From: Anaerolineae bacterium
GTDB taxonomy: Bacteria; Chloroflexota; Anaerolineae; Aggregatilineales; Phototrophicaceae
Direction: 5' to 3'
DNA length: 64,000 bases
NCBI GenBank assembly: GCA_020849765.1
Contig: JADLAY010000049.1
Span: 1 to 64,000, forward strand
How positions within the stretch are numbered: position 1 is the stretch's first letter; each line of letters opens with the position of its first letter. Of the stretch, positions 44,838 to 53,299 are shown one piece after another. Below the pieces are notes generated by a model. That model did no database searches. It was not told the DNA's origin and worked only from the letters and a program-made list of their open reading frames with translations. The position numbers were made by a program, and so were the translations under genes.

Positions 44838-45752
44838 TCACCTCCTTTCAGGTGTGACGTGGGGTTGAATACCGAGCGCTGGACACAGGTCTTTGAGCAG
44901 CAGCGTGCCGCAGACGTGGCAGAAGCCGTAGCCTGTGCGCGTGTTGAACCCGAAGCTAGGATGCTGGTCGTCGTGTTTGTGCCGTTCGGGGAATGGACAC
45001 GCGCCGTTGAGCCAGTCGCCACGCGGTTTGCAGCCGCGCGCCAGCAGCGCTCTTGCCACTTGTGCCACTAAATCAGGATTGGGCGTGTACCGGGAAGATT
45101 GACGGCTGGTGTAGCGCTGTGTGATGTTCGCCGAAGCTGGCAGTACGGGCAGAAATGCAGTGAAGTCATCGAGTGCATAGCGCCGTGGGTCGAGTTGGAT
45201 CAGGTGACAGCAGGCAAGATGGCGTGATGGCTTCGTGTTGACCGTCGAGGGGACGCGCAGACTTTGGGCGACACTGAGCGGATCGCCACCCAGCGCAGCG
45301 GCTAGTCCGCGCAGCAGACGGCGCGCCAGTTCGAGATCGGTTGTTGGTTCTTTCAACCACCAGTAGGCGTGATACCCGCCGCCGCTGTGGACGATGCACG
45401 ACGGCGCTGGCGATGCAGCTTGCAACCGTCCAAGCGCGTCGAGTGATGGATCGTCAACATCCACAAACAACGTCGGAAGCGCGACGATGTCCGCCGTGCT
45501 GCCGCGCTGCCAGCGGGTCAGTCCCTGCCGCCGCAGCCCGACCGCGAAATACGCGCCCCAGCCAAGCGCGTTCGCGCCGTCGAGCTGCGCTAGCGCCTCA
45601 TGCAGCACAGCGGGTTTGTTCACCAGAACGTGACGGGAAGGTGTGTGGTGTTCTCCGTCCGGGTGGATGGCGGTGAGCGTGAGGCAGGTCTGTGAATAGG
45701 CAGCGCAGCGTGCCAGCAGCGCCGTAAAAAAGGTGTCGCGTTCGTCGCGCAT
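44838..45752 (-). CDS. Primase-like protein with C-terminal zinc finger
   Basis: This 304-residue protein starts at ATG 45752, just after the upstream stop. The core resembles RepB/archaeo-eukaryotic-type plasmid primases: the acidic metal motif LFVDVDDPS (near 90), HSGGGYHAYWWL (near 117) and RVPSTVNTKP (near 168). The C-terminus has a CHC2-like zinc finger (NGACPFPERHKHDDQHPSF then CHVCG). It probably primes replication of the element or the complementary strand after conjugation. It is coupled to the helicase gene, which supports a replication role. Confidence 0.75.
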   Translation of the reverse strand: MRDERDTFFTALLARCAAYSQTCLTLTAIHPDGEHHTPSRHVLVNKPAVLHEALAQLDGANALGWGAYFAVGLRRQGLTRWQRGSTADIVALPTLFVDVDDPSLDALGRLQAASPAPSCIVHSGGGYHAYWWLKEPTTDLELARRLLRGLAAALGGDPLSVAQSLRVPSTVNTKPSRHLACCHLIQLDPRRYALDDFTAFLPVLPASANITQRYTSRQSSRYTPNPDLVAQVARALLARGCKPRGDWLNGACPFPERHKHDDQHPSFGFNTRTGYGFCHVCGTLLLKDLCPALGIQPHVTPERR

Positions 45753-45756
45753 GGCA

Positions 45757-48700
45757 TCAGAACAACGCCAACTGCTGCGCGACGAGGATTTCATCGTCGG
45801 TTTCGCGCTGCGGAAAGGCGATCACGCTCCGTTCGGTTCGGCGTAGCGAATTCGATGAAAGCGGACGCTGTGGTTTGACGACGTGGATGGTGGGCGTGGT
45901 TTCGCCACTGCCGGTGAGCGTCAGCAGTTTCGCGGACACCTCCTGTTCACAGCCCGGAAACACGACGTGGTGTTCGGTCAGCCACGCCGCGATCTCCGCC
46001 GCAGCGCCGCCATCCAGCAGCGTCATCAGGTCGGCACGCAGCCGCATCCACAGCGCGTCATCGGCGATCAGATGCACCGTCTCCAGATAAGCGGCGATGG
46101 TTTCCACCGGACGCACCGCGATTTCTTCCGCCTCTCCCTGTACAGAGTGTGGCATCTCATCAACCGGACTAATCGTCGCGCCCAGTTCCAGCGCCAGCGC
46201 AAACAGCGGATCCGGCTCATCCATCGGCGGCGAATCGCCGCCACCGTCATTGCCCTCAACGTTCCAATAGGCGGCATCCTCCGTGTCAATCTCGCTCGCC
46301 GCCTCGGATGCCTTAAACAACTGCGATGGGTCGAGCAGGCTCTCGTCGCGTCCAATCGCTTCCAGCAATGCCTCCTCGAAGCCGCCTTCGCCTTCGGTCA
46401 GCGCGTCCAGCCCGGTCAGCCCGATGTCGCCGGTGAGGAGTTTTGCCGCCCGCTGCTTGCGACTCATCAACTGGACGGCGGTCTGTTCCATCGTGCCTTC
46501 GGCGTAGAGGTAGACCACCTTGCAGTGCGTATGCGTCTGGTTGAGGCGATACGACCGCGCCGCCGCCTGCATCAGCGTCGAGAGGTTGAAGACCAGTTCG
46601 TAGAAGATCAGCGTCGGGAAGTGGATGAGATCGAGACCGGTCTTGACCAACTCGGGATTGCAGAGGACGACGTTCGTTCCCTTTGCAATCTCGCGCTCGA
46701 TCACCGCTTCGCGCCGCTCGGCACTGACCGTGTTCTTGAGGATGAACGTCCGCGCCTCCGGCACCTGCTGGCGCAGCAGACTTTCGAGGCGAGGCTGGAT
46801 GTCACGGGTGGCGGTCTGGCGGAAGTAGACGACGCACGGACGATTCGCGGACAGTTCCGCCTGCACCAGATCGATCAGCGCCTGTTCTTTGGCGTAGATG
46901 CGATCCTCGCCATAGCTCGGCAAGCTGGCGACAGTGTACGGTTCTTTCGCGCCGGTGATCGGGTGCTTCAGGTTGTGGATCACTTCATACGGGCGGTAGG
47001 GGGCATTGGGCCAGCCCATCGACCATTGCAGGTACGCCCCGCGAAAGGTCGTATCGCCCTCCCAGCGTCGCTGGATCAGGTAATCCTTGAGGCGCTGGCG
47101 CGTGCGGTCGTATTCGGCATAGATATCGGGATCGAGTTCAACCGGCAGCGCGATTTCCTCATACTGCGGCAGCGCCTTGCCCAGATCGGCGAGCGAGAAG
47201 AAGATGGCGTGATCCAGCACTTCAGCGACCAGCAGCGGCGAGATGCCCGGCGCTTCCTGATACGGACGCTCGTAAGTGGAGGTTCCGGTGTACGCGCCGG
47301 TATCACGGTCATACGAGGGACGTTCCTCAACCACCTGCTCGCGCACACCCATGTCGGCAACCCAGCGCGACTCGGCGCGCCCACGCTGGTTGCTGCTCTC
47401 GCTGATGACCTCCTGAAATTGGCGCACACCACGTGCTTTGCGGCTGTAGCGCTTGCCTCCACCCCACTTATAGCGCTGGCGCACGCGCGGGTTGAGGGCG
47501 TATTCGAGGTTGAAAATCGACGACGACCGCCCGTTGAACGGCGTGCCCGTCATCGCCAGCACCTTGTGCGCGATCCCCGCCATCCGGCTGAAGGCTTCGC
47601 CGTTGCCGGTGTCACCGTGCTGAGCCTCATGCACCTCATCCCAGATCAACAGATAGACGCGATCCGGGTACGTCCTTTTGAGGTATTCATCCAGGCGGTA
47701 GCGCAGATTCTTGGAGGCATACTTCTCGCCGGGCTTCGGCTGTGAACCCCGGTCGCGGCTCTCGCGCCAGAGCGGTGACTGGCACACGTCACAGGTGCGT
47801 TTGCCGCCTTCGAGCCACGCCGGCGACGCTGGCGCGCTCACACCCTTCTTCTCCTGCATGACGGTGGTTCCGCAGTGTGGACATTTCGGCACGCGCTCGC
47901 GGCGGATGCGCTGATGCGGCAGATAGCCATCGGGCACAGGCGATCCGTGTCGCCATAGCGCGACCGCTTCGCTGCGCCAGACGACCGCCGGTTCCCACGC
48001 ACAGCCGAGCTTGGTCAAATCGCGTTTGATCAGGCCGATCTTCGGCACATGCGCGGGCAGCGCTTCGGCGCGTTCCATGAAGTGCTTGACATCCTCATGA
48101 CGGTCGAGGCGCTCGATGACGGCTTTGGGGGCGATGCTGATCAGTTCGCGTTTCCACTTGTCGATCAGATGCGGCGGCGCGACAATCAGAATAACTTGGT
48201 CTCGGCGCATCTCATTCTGGAACGCCGCTGCGACGTTGGAAGCAATGGCGATGGCGGATGCTCCCCCTAATGCAGTCTTGCCCACCCCCATCTGACCGAT
48301 GAGCAGGATGCTGTCGCGGTCCTGCAGCCCGCGTGTCACCGCCGCGATCACGTGTTTCTGCGCCGTGTAGAGTGTGTACTTGCCCTTCAGCCGGATGCTG
48401 TTGAGCCAGCGCCCGATCCCATTCATGTCGAAGCGGTACATTGGCTGGAATTTCGCGTTGAGGTACTGCGCGAGCGCCCGTTTGTTGGCCGTGATGAAGC
48501 CGAGCAGCGCCTCATCGCCTTCCATCTCGACGGTCGTGCCTTCGCTGGTGAGCAGCGAGAGCGTCGTCGTTGGTTTCAGGCGGATGGTGGTCTTCTTGAC
48601 CTGCCGTTCCGGGTCGTTCGGATCGGCTTCGACTTCAACGCGGGCGATCTGCTCGACGTGGCGCGTCTTGCCCCGCAGCGCCACGCGCCCGTACTCGTCG

Positions 48701-49566
48701 GACTCGATCACCGCGCCGTCGGCGACGCCCGCCGCCAGCACCAGCGCCAGATGCCCCGGACGCGGGGCGACCACCGGCTCGATTTCAGTTGGCGGCGGTG
48801 GAACGTCGAGCAGCGTTTGAAATCCGCTCGTCTTCCACGCGCCCTGTGCTTCAATCAGCTTCAGCCCGGCAGACTCGTCGAGCATATCCGGCGCGAATAC
48901 AAAACGCTGAATGGCGCGCGGCTGGGGCAGCCGATAAAGCGGTTCTGCCTGCACAATCAGCGACTGCGGATGATCGCGGTCACGGATAATCTGCTCGTAG
49001 AGCGCAGTCGGATCGAGTGGCACGCCTTTGATCGCGGCGACAACCATTTGGTCATACTCACCCAGATGCTTCCCCGGCAGCGCCCATACATCGACGCGGC
49101 TGCTGTGCTTTGCCAGAAATGCCGCTGCTTCCTGCGTAATATGCTGGCGATACACGCACCACAGCGCCAAGCCGCCGTCCTGTACCCACTTCCAGGCGTG
49201 GCGCAGATAGCGGAACTCGACGCGCTTGCTGCCCGCTGCCGTCGCGTCGTGGTCGTAGGGTGGATTGAGCCACGCCGCGCCGAAAGCGTTGTTCGATGCC
49301 ACCAGCCTTTCTACGTCACAGCGCACGGCTTGGGTCGCGCCGAAGCGAGCGATGCACTTCTCCGCGCGTTCGCCGTCAAGTTCGTTGGCATACGGGGTCA
49401 CATGCCACGCCCGCGCCGCAGCTTCGAGAATTGCGCCTTCTCCGGCGAACGGATCCAGCAGCCGCACGGCGGGCGCAGCGGGTGCGACTAACGACAGGAG
49501 CGCCGAATAGTGGCGCTCCTCGATGGGCAGATAGCCCATGATCATCTTGCTCTCAGCGCGTGCCAT
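45757..49566 (-). CDS. DUF6094-like methyltransferase / SNF2-type helicase fusion with clamp-binding tail
   Basis: This is a 1,269-residue protein. The N-terminal methyltransferase-like domain has LLDPFAGEGAILEA (near 37) and AWLNPPYDHD (near 97), the NPPY motif of N6-adenine or N4-cytosine methylases. The helicase half starts near 400 with Walker A GQMGVGKTALGG (near 425), a DEVH box in WDEVHEAQHG (near 640) and an ARSYRLNQTHTH motif-VI equivalent (near 1005). A four-Cys zinc insertion (CPHCGTT near 565; CDVCQ near 590) lies between. The protein ends AQQLALF, a consensus beta-clamp-binding motif. It probably serves replication or protection of the element's DNA. Confidence 0.85.
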   Translation of the reverse strand: MARAESKMIMGYLPIEERHYSALLSLVAPAAPAVRLLDPFAGEGAILEAAARAWHVTPYANELDGERAEKCIARFGATQAVRCDVERLVASNNAFGAAWLNPPYDHDATAAGSKRVEFRYLRHAWKWVQDGGLALWCVYRQHITQEAAAFLAKHSSRVDVWALPGKHLGEYDQMVVAAIKGVPLDPTALYEQIIRDRDHPQSLIVQAEPLYRLPQPRAIQRFVFAPDMLDESAGLKLIEAQGAWKTSGFQTLLDVPPPPTEIEPVVAPRPGHLALVLAAGVADGAVIESDEYGRVALRGKTRHVEQIARVEVEADPNDPERQVKKTTIRLKPTTTLSLLTSEGTTVEMEGDEALLGFITANKRALAQYLNAKFQPMYRFDMNGIGRWLNSIRLKGKYTLYTAQKHVIAAVTRGLQDRDSILLIGQMGVGKTALGGASAIAIASNVAAAFQNEMRRDQVILIVAPPHLIDKWKRELISIAPKAVIERLDRHEDVKHFMERAEALPAHVPKIGLIKRDLTKLGCAWEPAVVWRSEAVALWRHGSPVPDGYLPHQRIRRERVPKCPHCGTTVMQEKKGVSAPASPAWLEGGKRTCDVCQSPLWRESRDRGSQPKPGEKYASKNLRYRLDEYLKRTYPDRVYLLIWDEVHEAQHGDTGNGEAFSRMAGIAHKVLAMTGTPFNGRSSSIFNLEYALNPRVRQRYKWGGGKRYSRKARGVRQFQEVISESSNQRGRAESRWVADMGVREQVVEERPSYDRDTGAYTGTSTYERPYQEAPGISPLLVAEVLDHAIFFSLADLGKALPQYEEIALPVELDPDIYAEYDRTRQRLKDYLIQRRWEGDTTFRGAYLQWSMGWPNAPYRPYEVIHNLKHPITGAKEPYTVASLPSYGEDRIYAKEQALIDLVQAELSANRPCVVYFRQTATRDIQPRLESLLRQQVPEARTFILKNTVSAERREAVIEREIAKGTNVVLCNPELVKTGLDLIHFPTLIFYELVFNLSTLMQAAARSYRLNQTHTHCKVVYLYAEGTMEQTAVQLMSRKQRAAKLLTGDIGLTGLDALTEGEGGFEEALLEAIGRDESLLDPSQLFKASEAASEIDTEDAAYWNVEGNDGGGDSPPMDEPDPLFALALELGATISPVDEMPHSVQGEAEEIAVRPVETIAAYLETVHLIADDALWMRLRADLMTLLDGGAAAEIAAWLTEHHVVFPGCEQEVSAKLLTLTGSGETTPTIHVVKPQRPLSSNSLRRTERSVIAFPQRETDDEILVAQQLALF

Positions 49567-49578
49567 ACGGCGATCCTT

Positions 49579-50088
49579 TCATGCAAGCAGTTTTTGGATA
49601 TAAGCGGGCAAATTGGGTGTTTTCTTGATCTCGGCTTCCGTCAGGACGATCACGTCGTCGAAGTACAGAAACAGCGTGTCAGAGCGCAAGCTCTCGCTGT
49701 CGTGGCGATGGGCATACGCGCCGTTGACCTCCAGCGCGATCTGGTACTTGCTCGTGGTCACGGCGAAGTCCACGAAGTAAGGGTTGTGATCCGGGCGCTC
49801 GACCGTGTACTCACGTTCCCAGGTGATACCGGGAATCTCGCGCAGTGCCGCTTCAACCCGCTGTTCGAGCGAACTCGGACTCTTTTTGCGTTTGCGGGCA
49901 GCGGCGCGAATGGCGAAATCGCGTCCCAGACGAGCAGCCGTCGCCGCGAAGCCCAACGGCGCAATCTCCCGACAGTGACAACCCAGACACTTCTTGGTCT
50001 TTGCCGCGTCGGATGGTTTCAGGCGGCGGACACAGCCGCAGTCCGGGCAGACGTGGGCAACACGACGAGGATGAGCGGTCGCTTGCAT
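49579..50088 (-). CDS. Zinc-ribbon plus Vsr/DUF559-like endonuclease
   Basis: This 169-residue protein has an N-terminal zinc ribbon (HVCPDCGCVRR ... KKCLGCHCRE). A very-short-patch-repair/DUF559-type PD-(D/E)XK core follows: SSLEQRVEAALREIPG as the leading helix, NPYFVDFAV supplying the Asp (near 119), and IALEVNGAYAH in place of the usual Glu-x-Lys or His strand (near 133). Such proteins nick or cut DNA at mismatches or specific sites. It lies 12 bases upstream of the helicase gene, in the same operon. Confidence 0.75.
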   Translation of the reverse strand: MQATAHPRRVAHVCPDCGCVRRLKPSDAAKTKKCLGCHCREIAPLGFAATAARLGRDFAIRAAARKRKKSPSSLEQRVEAALREIPGITWEREYTVERPDHNPYFVDFAVTTSKYQIALEVNGAYAHRHDSESLRSDTLFLYFDDVIVLTEAEIKKTPNLPAYIQKLLA

Positions 50089-50104
50089 AGGTCACCTCAG
50101 GAAT

Positions 50105-50144
50105 CGAAAACGAGCCGCCTGTCACAGGGGCAAGCCGCTCGTTT
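50105..50144 (-). terminator. Terminator between the 634-residue protein and the nuclease operon
   Basis: On the minus strand AAACGAGC (50137-50144) pairs with GCTCGTTT (50108-50115), and TTTTC follows. It lies just past the stop at 50169. Confidence 0.6.
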
Positions 50145-50168
50145 GGAAATCGGGATGAAGATTTGGCG

Positions 50169-52073
50169 TTAACGCACGTCGGGCAGTGTAATGATTCCTT
50201 GCTCAAGTCCACCGGTGATGAGCCGCGTCCACGCATCGACGTCCAGATCGACGCTCAGCAGATCAATTCCGCCTGCCGCGCGCGTTTTGTGGACGAGCAT
50301 CGCCTTCTGTCCCGCGTCGTACAGATACGCCGACCATGTATCAAACACCGCGATATTGACGAGCTGCGTGATGTGATGCTTGAGTTTGAGGGTCGCCTGC
50401 GTATCACTGGCGCGAAAGATGAACGTCGTCGCTTTGCCGCCGTAGTTGGGCGTCACTGCCCAATCATGCACGAGGATCAGCGAAGCGAACCGCGCTTCGG
50501 GGAGGTAGTGCAGATAAGGATGGTACATCCCTGAGTTTCCCTCTCCGGCGGTGAGTTCGACGGCGGGTGCATCTGCCGGAATGACGGAAACTTGATCGCC
50601 CTTCGACAGCTTTGCCCGGATCGCTTCTACGCCCATGCGCGGTCCCGCCATGTTCACGTAGATGCAGGTGCCTTCGTGAACCGCCCATCCGTAGCAAAAT
50701 ACCTGCCCGGTGATGCTGCCGGTCAGTTCCCCTACATACGCCTGGTCAATGCGCGTCATCCGACCGTTGGGAACCTGAACCGTTGGTGACGTGACAATGG
50801 TGTCTGTCTTCACAAAACGGATAGCCGATTGCACCGCATCGAGCGGTTCGCCTTCGGGAGGCATGGGGGTAGGCTTGATGATGCGGATGGCAGGTGTCGG
50901 TTCTTCATCCGGTGGGTCAGCGGCTTCGAGGTCGTTTTCTGGCAAAACCATCGCTCGCTCAAGGGGTGTTGGCTGCAAGCCCGCTTCGATAATCTGGCGC
51001 TTGATAGCGAAGCTTACCGAAGGGTTTTCAGTATCGGTTGACGACAGCGCTGCGCCGGGTGGCACAACCGCTCCGTGTGTGATCTGGATGCCGGGAATGG
51101 GTTCGAGCGGTGTGAGTTCACGCTCGAAACACCAGCCGATCCCGATGCCGTCAAAATCCACATAGTAGCTCCAGCCAGAGGTAGCGTTGTGATTGTACAG
51201 CCGTGTGATCGTCCCGCATGTTCCGGTTGGAATTGGTTTGCCGTCTGCGGTTTCGAGTTCGTGGCGAGCGTAAGCAGTTTCGCCTAGTGTGAACAATCGC
51301 GCAGGCGGCTCACTTGCGGATGCTTCCCTGACCTCCATGTCCAGAATTTGTGCAGCTTCATGAACGGTGCAGGGTTCATCATCACTGAGCGACACCTCTG
51401 TCACCGGCGTATCCAGTGCCAACACGCTATCCAGTTGAGTATCATTGGTAATCAAGGCTTGAACTGCCGCAGGCAGTTCCGCGCCGATGTAGTACCATGC
51501 TTTACGCTTTCCACTCCAGCGCGCGCCCTGCCGCTTGAGGAGTTCCTTGTGAGGATATGTATCACCGTGCAGCCACCACCAGACCTTGCCGCCATCTTCA
51601 CGCTGGCTGCGTTCAGCCGTGAGGCCTGTCACTGCGCTGTCCCGTTCCCCCGTTGATGGCGACGGCGGGCGAAAACCCGTCGGATCGAAATTCGGACCAG
51701 TCCGATAGCCGGGTTCGGTGTAATCGGCGTGGGTACTGTCGGGGAGCGCCCACCAGTGCTTGTCGCGCCACAGATATACAGCGGCGCGATAGTATTGACG
51801 GGTGATCTGTGCCGTCTTTGCCAATTCATCCGCGCTCACCGTGAGCAGGATGTGACCATGCCGCACGACCACATCGCTATCAACTTGGAGGTAGCGATAC
51901 GACGCCTGCTTGGGCGATACATCCCGCGCGTTTTCGCCATACAGCGCCAGCAGTACCGGCATAACGGCGCTGGTGTAGCCCAGCTTGTACGCGCTCACGG
52001 TTTTGACAGTGGACGGATGCTTGATCCGCTGCGCACCGTAAGTATCAACTGCGATGATGTGTTTATCCGCCAT
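50169..52073 (-). CDS. Large uncharacterised mobile-element protein with a GARW-type module
   Basis: This 634-residue protein starts at ATG 52073 (a TTG at 52094 is possible). Near residues 165-205 is a short module (HKELLKRQGARWSGKRKAWYY) like DUF5710-type segments of plasmid proteins. Near 270-310 is an SH3-like beta stretch (GTCGTITRLYNH). The rest is beta-rich and acidic. No enzyme motif is visible. It overlaps the SLOG gene by 11 bases. Modular composition suggests a scaffold or nucleic-acid-binding protein of the element. Confidence 0.55.
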   Translation of the reverse strand: MADKHIIAVDTYGAQRIKHPSTVKTVSAYKLGYTSAVMPVLLALYGENARDVSPKQASYRYLQVDSDVVVRHGHILLTVSADELAKTAQITRQYYRAAVYLWRDKHWWALPDSTHADYTEPGYRTGPNFDPTGFRPPSPSTGERDSAVTGLTAERSQREDGGKVWWWLHGDTYPHKELLKRQGARWSGKRKAWYYIGAELPAAVQALITNDTQLDSVLALDTPVTEVSLSDDEPCTVHEAAQILDMEVREASASEPPARLFTLGETAYARHELETADGKPIPTGTCGTITRLYNHNATSGWSYYVDFDGIGIGWCFERELTPLEPIPGIQITHGAVVPPGAALSSTDTENPSVSFAIKRQIIEAGLQPTPLERAMVLPENDLEAADPPDEEPTPAIRIIKPTPMPPEGEPLDAVQSAIRFVKTDTIVTSPTVQVPNGRMTRIDQAYVGELTGSITGQVFCYGWAVHEGTCIYVNMAGPRMGVEAIRAKLSKGDQVSVIPADAPAVELTAGEGNSGMYHPYLHYLPEARFASLILVHDWAVTPNYGGKATTFIFRASDTQATLKLKHHITQLVNIAVFDTWSAYLYDAGQKAMLVHKTRAAGGIDLLSVDLDVDAWTRLITGGLEQGIITLPDVR

Positions 52074-52527
52074 GAGGTTGTGGACTCCGGTCAAAGTTAA
52101 TCAAATGCGCTTCTTTGCCGCGCTGTAGCGCATATTGATACCCGGCGAGTGTTCCGGGACTGTCGCCGTTCCAGATGAAGATCGCGCGCTGGCAGTTATC
52201 GACCATCCAGCGGTCCCGAACGGCGTACCCACTCAGCAGTCCGCCGCCAGCGCAGCGATACAAGTCGCGCTCAACCTTGACGTACTCGCCATGTTTGCAG
52301 CCACCGTTACGAGGGGAGTTCGCTACGCCTGCAACGATTACCTTTGCTTGGAGATGTCGGCACTCGCGCACGACGGTCATATCCACGCCCAGCGGATTGT
52401 CGCCGACGACAATCGTCCAGCCGAGTTGATGCGCCCGCCGGACGGCATGCCGAGCATAATCGAGCATTGCGTGCGATGCGTCCCGCGATCCCGCAATCAA
52501 AATGTGTGTCGCAGTCTGATTTTGCAT
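52063..52527 (-). CDS. SLOG-family (YspA/cpYpsA-like) nucleotide-binding protein
   Basis: This 154-residue Rossmann-type protein has the start THILIAGSRDAS, the middle VVGDNPLGVDMTVVREC and the end segment RDRWMVDNCQRAIFIWNG followed by LAGYQYALQRGKEAHLI. This is the pattern of YspA/cpYpsA-related SLOG domains, which bind nucleotide-derived ligands. They are found in mobile and conflict-related loci, where they may sense a signal. The ligand is unknown. Confidence 0.8.
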   Translation of the reverse strand: MQNQTATHILIAGSRDASHAMLDYARHAVRRAHQLGWTIVVGDNPLGVDMTVVRECRHLQAKVIVAGVANSPRNGGCKHGEYVKVERDLYRCAGGGLLSGYAVRDRWMVDNCQRAIFIWNGDSPGTLAGYQYALQRGKEAHLINFDRSPQPHGG

Positions 52528-52560
52528 ACAGCACCTCCAGGAAGGTGTTTATTGGCACAT

Positions 52561-52606
52561 GAAAGAAAACGCGCCGCCTCACACGTTTCCATGTGGGGGC
52601 GACGCG
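52561..52606 (-). terminator. Intrinsic terminator on the minus strand upstream of the SLOG gene
   Basis: CGCGCCGCC/GGGGCGACGCG-type arms (52570-52583 with 52592-52606, one mismatch and one bulge) form a GC-rich stem followed on the minus strand by GTTTTCTTTC. It implies a minus-strand transcript arriving from the gene-free region to the right. Confidence 0.6.
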
Positions 52607-52667
52607 ACAAAAGCCTTCAATTGTGAACGCCCATCAGCGTAGAGTTCCGCCTGGATGCGCCCCGGAA

Positions 52668-52874
52668 CGTCAGCGTTAGCTGACGCCACCACGAGACGTT
52701 GACCTGTCCAGTAGATGACCGTTTCGGTCATCCCCATCCACGACGGTGTACGCTCTCCGAACCGGATCGTTCGAGGGCATTTAGCACAGGCAGATCAGTG
52801 CGGTCACCTGCAGGAGTCCGACAACGCGCAGTGGCGTTGGGCAGGATTTACAGCGTGCCCTTTCGGGCTGACGC
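52668..52874. other. Run of short perfect hairpins in a gene-free region
   Basis: Hairpins follow each other: CGTCAGC/GCTGACG (52668-52685), GATGACCG/CGGTCATC (52714-52732), CGAAC/GTTCG (52758-52773), CAACGC/GCGTTG (52822-52839) and GCGT-GCCC/GGGC-ACGC (52853-52874). No gene is present. Together with the structure at 52886-53157, almost 600 bases here are built to fold. The style resembles the array at 17967-18245. Confidence 0.5.
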
Positions 52875-52885
52875 AGCCGCTCTCG

Positions 52886-53157
52886 CTCGGAGCTTCCGTA
52901 TGACCGATAACCCGCTGTGCTTTTGTTAAGGTGCGTGTTCTGCACGCTGATAAACACACCTCCGCCCAGCCCGCACCTGAAAGGCGGCACGGGCGCGCAT
53001 GAGGGCGAGTGACGTCCTTTCAACTCGCCCGGCGCCAGCCAGACGCGCGCCCGTAGCCGAAGCCGCTTGCGGCTTTGCGCGGCTGGGCAGGTGTGTTAGC
53101 GTGCAGACGGAACACGCACCAAAGGCAACAGCGAGGATATGGTCGGAAGCATCCGAG
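52886..53157 (+). ncRNA. Candidate structured noncoding RNA 2 (63-bp compound stem, pseudoknot)
   Basis: The flanks pair through nine helices: CTCGGA, CTTCCG, ACC, CGCTGT, GCTTTT, GGTGCGTGTTC, TGCACGCT, AACACACCT and GCCCAGCC with their complements between 53081 and 53157. That is about 63 bp with small bulges. The tip holds the 10-bp helix ACGGGCGCGC/GCGCGCCCGT (52989-52998 with 53045-53054), which encloses hairpin GGGCGAGT/ACTCGCCC (53003-53030). Its loop CCTTTCA (53016-53022) is complementary to TGAAAGG (52978-52984), a pseudoknot. Hairpin AAGCCGC/GCGGCTT (53060-53075) follows. The stretch 53158-53299 has one hairpin, TGCAGC/GCTGCA (near 53261-53277), and no gene. Confidence 0.65.
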
Positions 53158-53299
53158 ACGATGGGAAGGAAAGACCAATGGGTGCAGGGGCTAACATCGA
53201 GTCGTGTGGTACATCTCAGAGGACAGGGGATTACGCTAGGCATCGTGTGCCCAACAAACTGCAGCTTATTGCTGCAAGAATTGTAATGCTCGAGCTAAT

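Noticed and set aside
45883..47745. Open frame of 620 codons on the + strand
   Set aside because: It lies wholly opposite the methyltransferase-helicase fusion, whose frame has clear motifs. High-GC third positions keep the antisense frame open. No start signal or recognisable domain.
48352..49491. Open frame of 379 codons on the + strand
   Set aside because: Antisense to the same methyltransferase-helicase gene, with low-complexity His/Arg-rich translation typical of shadow frames.
52741..52780. CGAAC-N6-GTTCG as a further LexA box
   Set aside because: The spacer is six bases, not four, there is no promoter beside it, and it fits the surrounding run of hairpins.
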